64,000 nucleotides of DNA, from positions 4,458 to 68,457 of the forward strand of contig FR895136.1 in NCBI GenBank assembly GCA_000435675.1. Reading direction: 5' to 3'. The notes beneath the pieces were generated by a model. The model made no database searches and had not been told where the DNA came from. It saw only the letters and a list, made by a program, of their open reading frames with translations. Below, piece by piece: positions 36,369 through 44,684 of this stretch. The translations under genes were made by a program, and so were the position numbers. Positions within the stretch are counted from its first letter, which is position 1, and the number at the start of each line of letters is the position of its first letter. This stretch comes from Eggerthella sp. CAG:298. Its GTDB lineage: Bacteria > Actinomycetota > Coriobacteriia > Coriobacteriales > Eggerthellaceae.

Positions 36369-36402
36369 ATAAGGAGAGAGACGTTTTGGAGAAGGGAATG
36401 CC

Positions 36403-37437
36403 ATGGAATACGTACCGCTCGGTCATTCAGACATCGAGGTTTCTCGCATCTGCATTGGCGGCATGAGCTTCGGTGAGCCAGACACGTCCAATCACGAATG
36501 GACCATTAGCCCAGAAGATACTGAAAAGGTGATCAAGCAGGCCTTCGAAGGTGGCATCAACTATATCGACACTGCCAACTGCTATTCCCATGGAACGAGC
36601 GAAGAATACATCGGACGAGCGCTCAAGAATCTTGGTATTCCGCGTGATGAAGTGGTGCTACAAAGCAAGGTGTTCTTCAACGAAGGTGGTCTTTCTGCTG
36701 CCGCCATCGCCCGCGAGATCGATGGCACGTTATCGCGTTTGGGGACCGATTATCTTGATGTGTACATGATCCACCGCTTCGATTACAACACCCCTATCGA
36801 AGAGACCTTAGAGGCACTCGATGCGCTCGTCAAAGCTGGAAAAGTCCGCGCCCTGGGGGCTAGCGAAATGTTCGCCTACCAGCTCCACAACATGCAAGTT
36901 GCTGCCGAAGCGAACGGTTGGACGCAATTTACCAACATGCAGTGCCACTACAACCTGCTCTACCGTGAGGATGAACGCGAGATGATCCCCGTGTGCCGCC
37001 AATTCAACATGGCGATTACCCCTTACAGCCCACTGGCCTCGGGGCATCTGGTTCGCAAGACATGGGATTCTGATTCTCTTCGCAGCCGAACGGACCTTAC
37101 CATGGCAGACAAATACAACAGGGCGAAGAGCCTGGATCTAGCCATCATTGCACGTGTCGCTGAACTTTCAGAAAAGCGCGGCGTTCCCATGGCACAGATC
37201 GCCATCGCTTGGCATCTGAACAAGGGTGTCGAAAGCCCTACGCTCGGGTTCTCCAAGCCTGCGCGCGTTGACGATGCGCTGGCGGCCGTAGATATCAAGC
37301 TCACTGATGAAGAGATGGACTATCTGGAAGAGCCCTACGTAGCCCATGAGCTTGTCGGGCCCATCGGAAGACCTGGCGAAAAGCCGTTGGCGGGCACCAT
37401 CCGCCCCAGTTCAGTGAGTGAGATCAAAGAGGGGTAA
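36403..37437 (+). CDS. aldo/keto reductase
   Basis: This 344-residue TIM-barrel NADPH-dependent oxidoreductase of the YajO/voltage-gated-K-channel-beta-like branch has the catalytic tetrad Asp56, Tyr61, Lys89 and His124 (DTANCYSHGTSEE, LQSKVFF, YMIHRFD) and NADP-binding ALGASEMFAYQ and SPLASGHL. The C-terminal cofactor segment TLGFSKPARVDDALAA is also present. ATG at 36403 follows GAAGGG. A MerR-type promoter with a 19-bp spacer lies upstream, suggesting induction by an electrophile or aldehyde, as for AdhR-controlled reductases in Firmicutes; this is inference. It is monocistronic. Confidence 0.9.
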   Translation: MEYVPLGHSDIEVSRICIGGMSFGEPDTSNHEWTISPEDTEKVIKQAFEGGINYIDTANCYSHGTSEEYIGRALKNLGIPRDEVVLQSKVFFNEGGLSAAAIAREIDGTLSRLGTDYLDVYMIHRFDYNTPIEETLEALDALVKAGKVRALGASEMFAYQLHNMQVAAEANGWTQFTNMQCHYNLLYREDEREMIPVCRQFNMAITPYSPLASGHLVRKTWDSDSLRSRTDLTMADKYNRAKSLDLAIIARVAELSEKRGVPMAQIAIAWHLNKGVESPTLGFSKPARVDDALAAVDIKLTDEEMDYLEEPYVAHELVGPIGRPGEKPLAGTIRPSSVSEIKEG

Positions 37438-37602
37438 CGGGTAGGCATCGTCTCTTTGATCTACCCTGTCAGCACCTTTGATGAATCGGTCTTCAACGCG
37501 CTGAGCCATAGAGCTTAACGAGAACCGCGCCAATGATCATCTGGCTGCTTTTTCCTCTAGCACGCTGCGCTCAGCACTGGTATGGATCAAATACCGCAAA
37601 CA

Positions 37603-38760
37603 TCACTTACCGAACGAAGCGGGCAGATAACGACTGGGGTAGACGATGAAGCCCAGCTTGCCGATGTGAGAGAGTATCCACATCACAAACACGGGCAGCG
37701 GATAACAGGCGATCAAGCAGGCGATCGCATTCACGGGAACCCAAACAGCTTCGAACGCACCACTCGTGTGGAAGCCAAGCGCGTAGAGACCGCAAAATAC
37801 GAACACGCTCAGGATCTGATGCATGAGCCAGATCGCCATGGTGTAGCGCGCAACGAACCCATAGAACCGTATTTGATTTCCTCGCAAGAACCGAGCGGCC
37901 GAAAGCGAATAGAGCGCGAGCAATCCCAGCAACGTGAGCAAGCTTAGAAGCATCGCTTCAGCCATGTTGAACGTGAGCAAAAGCGCAGCGAGAACGAAGA
38001 ACGCGGCTGTTAGGCCTGCGGCGAGCGCAGGTTGCCTGAGAAGCTTCGGCGCATCGAAGGCGCACAGCGCAATACCGAGTGCGAACCAGATCCAGTTATC
38101 CATGATGCCAAGCAGGTAATACGGCGCATGCGCAGCCACGCCAAGATCGGTAAGGACGATAGCGACCATTTTCGCCACCAAAGCACATGCGAACAATGTC
38201 CACATGCTACGCTTGGTTTGCGGTGTATGCGTGATCACATAGATGCCGAGCAAAATGATGAAGTATCCGACTGGCCCCACTGGATGAATGAAAAGCGCAT
38301 GCACCAAGTTTGAAAGCGAGAAACCTGGCTCCCCTGCTGCAAGTCCGCTTTCAACCAGTCCTGGCTGCAACGAAGCCACACTTGTGGCAAGCAACGTGAA
38401 CACCAAGAAGGCAATGAACGGTGTGAGCAAGACGATGACCTCACGTTTCAGATACGCAGCCGAGCTCTTCAAGCTGGTAACGCACTGATGACGCTGATAG
38501 AGATAACCTGCCCCAAGATAGAACACGCCCAGTAGGAACGAAATGACCCAATGCGCACCCCATTCGTAAAAGGCATTTTTAGGGATAATCCCGAGCGTGA
38601 TATACACACCAAAGATATACCATGCCGCAATGAGCAGCGTGGAGGTGGCTTCAGCGTTGAAGATCCACGTATCCTTCGCCGCAGCCGGTGCATGCCCATG
38701 CATCTCGCTTATCGAAACGCCTGAGGTCATGTTCAGGTTCTTGTTAGTACTGCTCGTCAT
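37603..38760 (-). CDS. acyltransferase-3-like integral membrane protein
   Basis: This 385-residue protein has about ten transmembrane helices and a 30-residue cytoplasmic N-terminus. It has the look of the acyltransferase family 3 (OafA/WecH-like): GAHWVISFLLGVFYLGAGYLY, HALFIHPVGPVGYFIILLGIY and the WLMHQ segment (MAIWLMHQILSVFVF), which is typical of this family near the C-terminus. Such proteins O-acetylate or succinylate sugars, peptidoglycan or lipids, but many are uncharacterised. The ribosome site before 38760 is poor, and a second in-frame ATG 11 codons on is possible. No glycan synthesis genes are adjacent. Confidence 0.7.
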   Translation of the reverse strand: MTSSTNKNLNMTSGVSISEMHGHAPAAAKDTWIFNAEATSTLLIAAWYIFGVYITLGIIPKNAFYEWGAHWVISFLLGVFYLGAGYLYQRHQCVTSLKSSAAYLKREVIVLLTPFIAFLVFTLLATSVASLQPGLVESGLAAGEPGFSLSNLVHALFIHPVGPVGYFIILLGIYVITHTPQTKRSMWTLFACALVAKMVAIVLTDLGVAAHAPYYLLGIMDNWIWFALGIALCAFDAPKLLRQPALAAGLTAAFFVLAALLLTFNMAEAMLLSLLTLLGLLALYSLSAARFLRGNQIRFYGFVARYTMAIWLMHQILSVFVFCGLYALGFHTSGAFEAVWVPVNAIACLIACYPLPVFVMWILSHIGKLGFIVYPSRYLPASFGK

Positions 38761-38823
38761 GCATCGATTGTACCGATGCCGTTGGTGAAGCAGGCGTTAT
38801 CCAGCTTGCTGATACGAAATCGT

Positions 38824-40275
38824 TTAGGCGTTCAGGAATGCTTTGTAGCCCTTGTAGGCTTCGTAGATATCTGCCTTCGACGTGACTTCCCAAGGTGAGT
38901 GCATGGAGAGCACTGCCACGCCAGAATCGATGACGTTCATGCCGTATTTCGCAGGAATGTAGGCAATGGTTCCGCCGCCGCCCGCGTTCACGCGACCCAG
39001 TTCAGCGGTTTGATACTTCACACCTGAATCATCCATGATCTTGCGGAGTGCTGCCATGTATTCAGCATTCGCATCGTTGGAACCTGACTTACCGCCAGAG
39101 CCCGTGTACTTATTGAACACGAGGCCACGTCCGCAATAGGCGGAATTCTTCGGCTCGAAGACCGAGGCATACGAAGGGTCGAAAGCTGCGCTCACATCGG
39201 AAGAGAGCATCGAGGAATTCGCCAGGCAGCGACGCAGCGCCAGATCGCCCTGCTTGCCCATCAAATTGAGGATCTCTGCCATGGTGTTCTCGAAGAACGC
39301 CGAGGTCATGCCCGTTGCACCAACGCTGCCGATCTCCTCCTTGTCCACGAGGATGCATACCGCCGTGCGCGTGGGCTCTTCGATGGCAAGCTGAGCTACC
39401 AGGCTCGTGTACGCGCAGACGCGGTCGTCCTGGCCATAGCCGATCACCATCGAGCGATCGAGTCCACAATCGCGCGCGTCACCTGCGGGAACCACCTCGA
39501 TCTCAGCAGAAAGGAAATCTTCCTCTTCGATACCGTAGCGCTCAAGAAGCAACTGCATGATATGCGCGCGTACCGCTTCCTTTTGCGCAGTGCTCGCGAT
39601 CTGCTCTTCGTAGGTTTGCTCCTTCTTGGCTGGCTTTGCTTCAGTGGTTTCCTCAGCGCCTTCAATGATGAGCGGCTCGCTCCCGAACAGAACGTCGAGG
39701 CTTTCGCCTTCTACCACTTCCCTGCCATTCTTCTTCATCTGCTCTGCACCCAGATGCGGCAGCAGATCGGTCACGCAGAAGACCGGATCGGTCGGATCGT
39801 CACCCAACGAAATATCGACCACAGTGCCATCCTTCTTGACCACTACGCCCTTAAGCGCGAGCGGCAGCGCGACCCACTGATAGTTCTTGATGCCGCCGTA
39901 ATAGTGGGTATCGAGCAGCACGAAATCAGAAGCTTCGTAGAGCGGATTCTGCTTAAGGTCAAGACGCGGGGAATCGATATGCGCACCCAAGATGTTCACG
40001 CCTACTTCGATATCGTTCGTTCCGATCTGCGCGAGCAGGATCGCCTTGCCATAGTTGTCGATCCAGACCTTATCACCTGGTTTCAGCGCACGCTTTTCAG
40101 CGATCGCCTCCGTGAGGGGAACATAGCCCGCTTCGCTTGCGAGCTCGATAGCGCGCTTGGTGGCGAGTCGTTCGGTCTTGCACTGCGAAAGGAAGCTCTT
40201 ATAGCCTTCGCAAAGCTCGTTAAGTTCTGATTTGTCCTGACCGGTATAGGATTTCCACGCATTCTCGCGTTCCAT
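38824..40275 (-). CDS. apeA: M18-family aminopeptidase (aspartyl aminopeptidase type)
   Basis: This 483-residue dinuclear-zinc aminopeptidase removes N-terminal acidic residues from peptides. Metal ligands are visible in LGAHIDSPRLDLK (His, with Asp following), VDKEEIGSVGATG (Glu pair), and LSMHSPWEVTSKAD near the C-terminus. A Lys/Glu/Thr-rich insert around 205-230 (EETTEAKPAKKEQTYEEQ) interrupts the core between the dimerisation and catalytic regions. The length exceeds the usual 430-450 because of this insert. ATG at 40275 is the only sensible start. It is divergent from rubrerythrin. Confidence 0.92.
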   Translation of the reverse strand: MERENAWKSYTGQDKSELNELCEGYKSFLSQCKTERLATKRAIELASEAGYVPLTEAIAEKRALKPGDKVWIDNYGKAILLAQIGTNDIEVGVNILGAHIDSPRLDLKQNPLYEASDFVLLDTHYYGGIKNYQWVALPLALKGVVVKKDGTVVDISLGDDPTDPVFCVTDLLPHLGAEQMKKNGREVVEGESLDVLFGSEPLIIEGAEETTEAKPAKKEQTYEEQIASTAQKEAVRAHIMQLLLERYGIEEEDFLSAEIEVVPAGDARDCGLDRSMVIGYGQDDRVCAYTSLVAQLAIEEPTRTAVCILVDKEEIGSVGATGMTSAFFENTMAEILNLMGKQGDLALRRCLANSSMLSSDVSAAFDPSYASVFEPKNSAYCGRGLVFNKYTGSGGKSGSNDANAEYMAALRKIMDDSGVKYQTAELGRVNAGGGGTIAYIPAKYGMNVIDSGVAVLSMHSPWEVTSKADIYEAYKGYKAFLNA

Positions 40276-40436
40276 GATCGTCCTTTCGTTTCAGCTCACA
40301 AGCAGGTTTATTCGTTTGATGTGCTTTCTTATGATGGCGCTCTTCTTGCGCCAAGACGCATCGATCGATCGCGTTTTCGCATCAAAAAAAATAGTTAACC
40401 ATTTGTTAGCAATCAACTTTTTTATTGTTTCATGGA

Positions 40437-40448
40437 GTAGAATTCTAC
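40437..40448. promoter_or_regulatory. perfect palindrome upstream of rubrerythrin
   Basis: GTAGAATTCTAC, a 12-bp palindrome about 115 bp before the rubrerythrin start in an AT-rich region containing TTGTTAGCAATC and T-runs. It is a candidate operator for a peroxide or metal regulator. The remaining 40276-40561 gap contains no gene. Confidence 0.35.
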
Positions 40449-40561
40449 ATCAAGGACGAACGCAGTCTGCCTGTGAGCGAGAAGAGCACAGAAGAGCTGC
40501 AAACGTTCTTCGACTAGTATGAATCGATGATCGCACGCGCGATCGAAGAGGAGTGATGAAC

Positions 40562-41176
40562 ATGGCACAACAAGTGCGCGATGAAATCCCAACGCCGGAT
40601 AACTCGACTAACTTCAACGTTGCAGCAGGTAGCGAAACACCTGTAGGCACCACGCTCGAGAACCTGAAGGCAGCTGTTGGTGGCGAAACTGGCGCTTCTG
40701 CACACTACAGCGTTTATGCTGACGCAGCAGAAAAAGCAGGCTATTCCCAGCTCGCAGCTCTCTGGCGTGCAACCTCTGCAGCTGAGCAGATCCACATTGC
40801 TATGGAGTACAACGCAGTTACGGCTGAAGATCCTGATTGGCCTCGTCCGGAAGTTACCGCAGGCACCGATGCTCCTGCAGACCTGAACCTCATCTCTTCT
40901 GCTCAGGGCGAAATCTATGAGACCTCCGACATGTATCCTGCGTTCATCAAGAAGGCTCAGGAAGAAGGCAACAACGCTGCTGTCATGATCTTCACGCGCG
41001 CAAAGCTCGCTGAAGGCTATCATGCTGAAAACTATATGTGGGCATACAACAACATCGATACGCCCACCGATGAGCACTTCTATCTCTGCCCCGTTTGCGG
41101 TTATATCCACCGCGGCAAAGACTTCGAGAAGTGCCCGATCTGCTTCACTCCTGCAGCGAAGTTCATCGAGTACTAA
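40562..41176 (+). CDS. rbr: rubrerythrin
   Basis: This 204-residue non-haem di-iron peroxidase reduces H2O2 in anaerobes using rubredoxin/NADH electrons. The N-terminal four-helix diiron domain has ligands in GETGASAHYSVYADAAEKAG, AAEQIHIAMEY and QGEIYETSDMYPAF, and AEGYHAENY in the second half. The C-terminal rubredoxin-like Fe(Cys)4 domain is CPVCGYIHRGKDFEKCPIC. The start at 40562 is preferred since GAGGAG lies eight bases upstream; the ATG at 40556 is too close. Codon usage looks highly optimised (GCA, GCT, GAA), suggesting strong expression. It ends in a terminator. Confidence 0.95.
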   Translation: MAQQVRDEIPTPDNSTNFNVAAGSETPVGTTLENLKAAVGGETGASAHYSVYADAAEKAGYSQLAALWRATSAAEQIHIAMEYNAVTAEDPDWPRPEVTAGTDAPADLNLISSAQGEIYETSDMYPAFIKKAQEEGNNAAVMIFTRAKLAEGYHAENYMWAYNNIDTPTDEHFYLCPVCGYIHRGKDFEKCPICFTPAAKFIEY

Positions 41177-41210
41177 GCCTTTGCGCTTAGGCGCACTCAA
41201 GAATTCTTGC

Positions 41211-41241
41211 AACCCCTGTGCTGAAGTTCAGCGCGGGGGTT
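41211..41241 (+). terminator. Rho-independent terminator of rubrerythrin
   Basis: The stem AACCCC..GCTGAA / TTCAGC..GGGGTT has a single-base loop and is followed by ATTCGTTT. Confidence 0.75.
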
Positions 41242-41264
41242 ATTCGTTTATGGGGTAAACAGGA

Positions 41265-41390
41265 TGAACAGGGGACGGGGCAAGTGTTCAACCTCCAGAT
41301 GAACAGGCGAGCTAAAAAATGGCCACTGTTTAATCAAAACGACAAGGTAACTGCTAACAAAGTTGAACACTTGCCCCCGTCCCCTGTTCA
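41265..41390. repeat. REP-like inverted doublet (family C)
   Basis: Arms of 28 and 29 nt (41265-41292 and 41362-41390; TGAACAGGGGACGGGG then CAAGTGTTCAAC) are complementary apart from one extra base. They enclose 69 bp of unique AT-richer DNA. The GGGGACGG core is of the kind seen in REP sequences moved by Y1 (RAYT) transposases in many phyla. No transposase is nearby. Confidence 0.8.
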
Positions 41391-41400
41391 ATAAAGGCGT

Positions 41401-42120
41401 CTAGAAATCGAATGCTTCGCCCACGTTCATAGTAAGACAGTGATCCGCGGTCTTATCGAGTGCGCTCGGATCGCGATTGATCACGATAAGGTGCTTGCCG
41501 TTGAAGAATTCAACGAGACCTGCAGCTGGATAAACCACTCGCGAGGTGCCCGCGATGATGAGCGTTTCTGCTTGCGCGATGTCTTCGACGGCCGCCTGGA
41601 TGACCTGTTGATCGAGCGCTTCTTCGTAGAGCACCACATCGGGGCGGATGATTCCCCCACATTCACAATACGGCACACCCTCGGCTTCCATGATCGCATC
41701 AAGCCCATAGCGCTTACCGCACTTCATGCAATAGTTGCGATGAATGCTCCCATGAAGCTCATGCACGCGCTTCGACCCCGCCGCCTGATGCAAGCCGTCA
41801 ACATTCTGCGTGATCACACTACGAAGGATGCCCTGTTGCTCAAGTTCGGCGAGCTTCTTGTGCGCCTGATTCGGTTTCGCATCTTCATGCACCATCTTTG
41901 CTCTGTAAAATTCGTAGAAGACATCGGGATGCGCTTCGAAGAACGAATGGCTGACGATCACCTCAGGAGGATAGGGGTACGCCTCATTGAAGATGCCTTT
42001 GACGCTACGGAAATCAGGGATGCCGCTTTCTGTTGAAACCCCTGCCCCGCCGAAGAACACCACGCTCTTCGGATCTGCTTCGCTAATGATACGCCGTACT
42101 TCTTCAAGCTCTTCGTTCAT
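41401..42120 (-). CDS. Sir2-family NAD-dependent protein deacylase
   Basis: This 239-residue sirtuin has the NAD-binding FFGGAGVSTESGIPDFRS, TQNVDGLHQAAGS with the catalytic His in VHELHGSIH, and a zinc module CMKC ... CEC (the last pair separated by one residue). It deacetylates or desuccinylates lysines such as that of acetyl-CoA synthetase. The start at 42120 (MNEELEEVRR) follows AAGGTGGGG. A longer frame beginning at 42171 would add residues encoded by the REP-A palindrome (TNYLVVRHLF) and is rejected. The gene is flanked by repeats on both sides. Confidence 0.92.
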   Translation of the reverse strand: MNEELEEVRRIISEADPKSVVFFGGAGVSTESGIPDFRSVKGIFNEAYPYPPEVIVSHSFFEAHPDVFYEFYRAKMVHEDAKPNQAHKKLAELEQQGILRSVITQNVDGLHQAAGSKRVHELHGSIHRNYCMKCGKRYGLDAIMEAEGVPYCECGGIIRPDVVLYEEALDQQVIQAAVEDIAQAETLIIAGTSRVVYPAAGLVEFFNGKHLIVINRDPSALDKTADHCLTMNVGEAFDF

Positions 42121-42142
42121 ATTCCCCACCTTATTTCCAAAA

Positions 42143-42173
42143 AGATGACGAACGACCAGGTAGTTTGTCATCT
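42143..42173. repeat. REP-A palindrome, copy between sirtuin and lipoprotein genes
   Basis: AGATGACGAACGACC / GGTAGTTTGTCATCT form 15-bp arms (13 matches) around one base. It is the same family as the ends of the 16331-16604 element and the palindrome at 46963. The right end contains or abuts the stop codon of the lipoprotein gene. Confidence 0.85.
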
Positions 42174-43119
42174 AGTATGAGCTGCCGATGTATCCTTCCT
42201 GGAGGCGTGTGAGCGTGCCATCCTCTTCCATAGCTGCAAGCGCTTCATTGACCGCGTCTTTCAGGTTGATGGATTCCGTTGGCAGTGCAATGCCGTAGGC
42301 CTCCCCCGTCATGATGCGTTCGATGATGCGCATGTCCGAAAATTCGTGGTCGATCAAATATTCAGCAACAGGAAGATCGAGCACTACTGCTTGAACTTCT
42401 TTAGCTTTAAGTGCCTGAAGGCATTTGCGTGCGTTCGAATACTCGATGATCAGCTTTTCGTTCGTGAGCTCACGCGCAGTCTGCATGCAAGTGCTCCCCT
42501 TCACCACCGCGATACGCGTGGTCTCGGGATCGAACTCAGCCGTGTTTTCGAAGGTTACGGGTGCTTTTTCTTTCCCTGTTGTTTGAGCAGTAGAGGACTT
42601 CACGAAGCGCGGCAATGCAGTGTCTGTCGAAGCGCGCGCAGAGGATGCGGATGAAGGCTGCTCTGCCTCCTTCATCGTAACGACCGCCTGATTGCCCACG
42701 TAATACCAGCTGCTGAAGTCGACCTTCTCGTCCCGCTCTCCCGTAATAGCAAGCGCAGCAAGCGCGATATCGCCTTCGGGGTCGGGCTTCTCTTCTTCAC
42801 TTGCCGTAGCAGATGGTTCGCAGGCCAACGTCTCGATGATCGTGTCGCGCGAGGTGGGCACCAGCTCGAGTGCAAGCCCCAATCGATTGGCAAGCTCCTC
42901 TGCAACAGCGATATCGTAGCCCCACATCGCTTCTGCCCCACCATCGCTGAACGGGGGATACTCAGAAGAAACGAGCACTTTGAGCGTACCCTTATCCATA
43001 AGCTCACTCTCGTAAGCGTGCGTTTGCTCTTTGCCTTGATCGCTCTGCGCACAACCGCTCATGAGCACACAAGCAATGAGCGCAGTGCAGAGAAGCACCA
43101 CGAACGCCACTGTTCGCAA
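42172..43119 (-). CDS. extracellular solute-binding lipoprotein (family 3, amino-acid type)
   Basis: This is a periplasmic-binding-protein-like lipoprotein. Starting from the TTG at 43119 (AGGGG upstream) gives a standard signal peptide MRTVAFVVLLCTALIACVLM followed by SG-Cys23, the lipidated cysteine. The frame remains open upstream to a TTG at 43239, nine bases after the preceding stop, which would add 40 residues and lacks a ribosome site. The SBP_bac_3 core shows LKVLVSSEYPPFSDG, MWGYDIAVAEELANRLGL and GDIALAALAITGERDEKVDFS. A Ser/Ala/Thr-rich insert of about 40 residues (SSASSARASTD) splits the domain. No ABC permease or ATPase is adjacent, so it is an orphan receptor here, following a TrpR-like regulator gene. 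Confidence 0.82.
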   Translation of the reverse strand: MRTVAFVVLLCTALIACVLMSGCAQSDQGKEQTHAYESELMDKGTLKVLVSSEYPPFSDGGAEAMWGYDIAVAEELANRLGLALELVPTSRDTIIETLACEPSATASEEEKPDPEGDIALAALAITGERDEKVDFSSWYYVGNQAVVTMKEAEQPSSASSARASTDTALPRFVKSSTAQTTGKEKAPVTFENTAEFDPETTRIAVVKGSTCMQTARELTNEKLIIEYSNARKCLQALKAKEVQAVVLDLPVAEYLIDHEFSDMRIIERIMTGEAYGIALPTESINLKDAVNEALAAMEEDGTLTRLQEGYIGSSY

Positions 43120-43247
43120 AACGCGATACCCCTGCGGAGCCTTGAGCGCTTGCACTCCGTTTTGCGACAACGATCCACTGACCGTAGCGGAGATATGTCT
43201 ATGCTGCTGGACGTGCTTCAAAACCCGATCCTTCGACAAGCCAGACG

Positions 43248-43541
43248 TTACTGCTCGCTCGCCTTCAACACCTCAAGTGCCAGCTGATAGCCACCCGTGC
43301 CATAGTTGAGCGCTTTCGAGACGCGCGCGATAGTGGTTGCCGAAGCTCCCGTTGTCTTCTCGATCGAAGCGTACGATTCGCCTTCACGCAAAAGACGCGC
43401 CACTTCCAAACGCTGGGAGGTGTCCTTGATCTCACGAATCGTGAAGAGATCTTCTAAGAGCGCGAAGACTTCATCGGGCTCGTTCAGCCCCGCAAGCACA
43501 TTCAACAGATCTTCAACTTCTCGGGTGCGTAGTTCGGACAT
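43248..43541 (-). CDS. TrpR/YerC-YecD-family DNA-binding protein
   Basis: This 97-residue helical regulator of the YerC/YecD branch of the TrpR superfamily shows LFTIREIKDTSQRLEVARLL, then GESYASIEKTTGASATTIARVSKALNYGTGGYQ, the HTH core with the conserved GASxTTIxRVxxxLxYGxxGY signature. The start at 43541 (MSELRTREVEDLL) follows AGAGAGA. Family members in Gram-positives are mostly uncharacterised, and tryptophan binding is not established for them. The downstream lipoprotein gene begins shortly after, so it may be in the same transcript. Confidence 0.9.
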   Translation of the reverse strand: MSELRTREVEDLLNVLAGLNEPDEVFALLEDLFTIREIKDTSQRLEVARLLREGESYASIEKTTGASATTIARVSKALNYGTGGYQLALEVLKASEQ

Positions 43542-43572
43542 ACTCTCTCTTCTCTCAAGACTACTCGACAAA

Positions 43573-43596
43573 AAGAGCCCATTGAACAGGGCTCTT
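43573..43596 (-). terminator. Rho-independent terminator of ilvE
   Basis: The stem AAGAGCCC / GGGCTCTT with an 8-nt loop is followed by TTTTTGTC on the minus strand, 24 bp after the ilvE stop. Confidence 0.85.
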
Positions 43597-43619
43597 CTGT
43601 TTGCTATCAGGATAGATGA

Positions 43620-44549
43620 TTACTCAGCGATGCGCGTAATCCACTCTTCATATTCGGGCACTTTGCCATAGGCGACATCGAAATAGCGCTCCTGAAGCGC
43701 CTTGGTGATGGGGCCGGGCTTGCCGATAACGCGATTGTCCACGCTTCCAATGGGCGTGAGTTCAGCGGCTGAGCCGGTCATGAACATCTCATCGGCAACG
43801 TAGAGGTCGGAACGGTTAAGCGTTTCCTCAAGTGCGGGAATATCCATATCAACAGCGATATTCAAGACGGTGTCGCGCGTGATGCCTTCGAGCAAGCCAT
43901 CACCCAGCGGAGGCGTCATGAGGATGCCATCGCGCACGATAAAGAGATTTTCGCCCGTGCCTTCGCATACATGACCCACTTCGTTGAGCATGATCGCCTC
44001 TGCGTAGCCATGCTCCTTCGCCTCGAGCTTCGCAAGGATCGAATTCATGTAGGATGCCGTGGATTTAACTGCTGGCGGGATGGCGTTGAACGAACGCTGG
44101 CGCCAAGAGGAAATGCCCACGGATACGCCGTTTTCGAGCGCTTCTTCACCAAGGTAGGCATCCCACGGCCACACTGCGATGATGACATCGACCGGCGCTC
44201 CAGTAGGATCGACACCCATCTGGCCATAGCCGTAGTACGCGAGCGGGCGGATGTAGCAAGACTTCAGCTTGTTCGCTTTGATGATGTCGACCGTTGCCTG
44301 GCAGAGTTCCTCGACCGAATAGGGCAATTCCATATGCGCGATCTTCGCGCTGTTATGCAGGCGCTTCATGTGATCTTCCAAACGGAACACGACCGCTTCA
44401 TCGGTATCGGTATTGTGATAGCAGCGGATGCCTTCGAACACACCCGAGCCGTAGTGAAGCGCATGCGTGAGCACGTGCGTGGTTGCCTCCGCCCATGGGA
44501 CGATCTCGCCATTTTTCCAGATATAGTCGACTTCGGTCAGATCCGCCAT
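43620..44549 (-). CDS. ilvE: branched-chain-amino-acid aminotransferase
   Basis: This 309-residue fold-type IV PLP enzyme interconverts Leu/Ile/Val and their 2-oxoacids with glutamate. Motifs are VLTHALHYGSGVFEGIR, the PLP lysine Lys162 in PPAVKSTASYMNS, NEVGHVCEGTGENLFIVRDG and TRDTVLNIA, with the C-terminal FMTGSAAELTPI. The start at 44549 (MADLTEVDYIWKNGE) follows AAGGGGAG. It lies directly downstream of glutamine synthetase III in the same direction (135 bp) and has its own terminator, so it is part of the nitrogen/amino-acid region. Confidence 0.95.
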   Translation of the reverse strand: MADLTEVDYIWKNGEIVPWAEATTHVLTHALHYGSGVFEGIRCYHNTDTDEAVVFRLEDHMKRLHNSAKIAHMELPYSVEELCQATVDIIKANKLKSCYIRPLAYYGYGQMGVDPTGAPVDVIIAVWPWDAYLGEEALENGVSVGISSWRQRSFNAIPPAVKSTASYMNSILAKLEAKEHGYAEAIMLNEVGHVCEGTGENLFIVRDGILMTPPLGDGLLEGITRDTVLNIAVDMDIPALEETLNRSDLYVADEMFMTGSAAELTPIGSVDNRVIGKPGPITKALQERYFDVAYGKVPEYEEWITRIAE

Positions 44550-44684
44550 AGCGCTCCCCTTCTTCAAAGTGTTCGATACGTTTTGCCGCACGCTTCGCAG
44601 CGCCGGCATGCAGTAAAAACAGAAAGACCATGGCAGCACCATGGCCTTCCGTTATTCTACTCCATTTCGCTGGAGTGGTTGAAG

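Noticed and set aside
42121..42171. N-terminal extension of the sirtuin from the in-frame ATG at 42171
   Set aside because: The added residues are encoded by the REP-A palindrome, while the ATG at 42120 has a good ribosome site and matches the family start.
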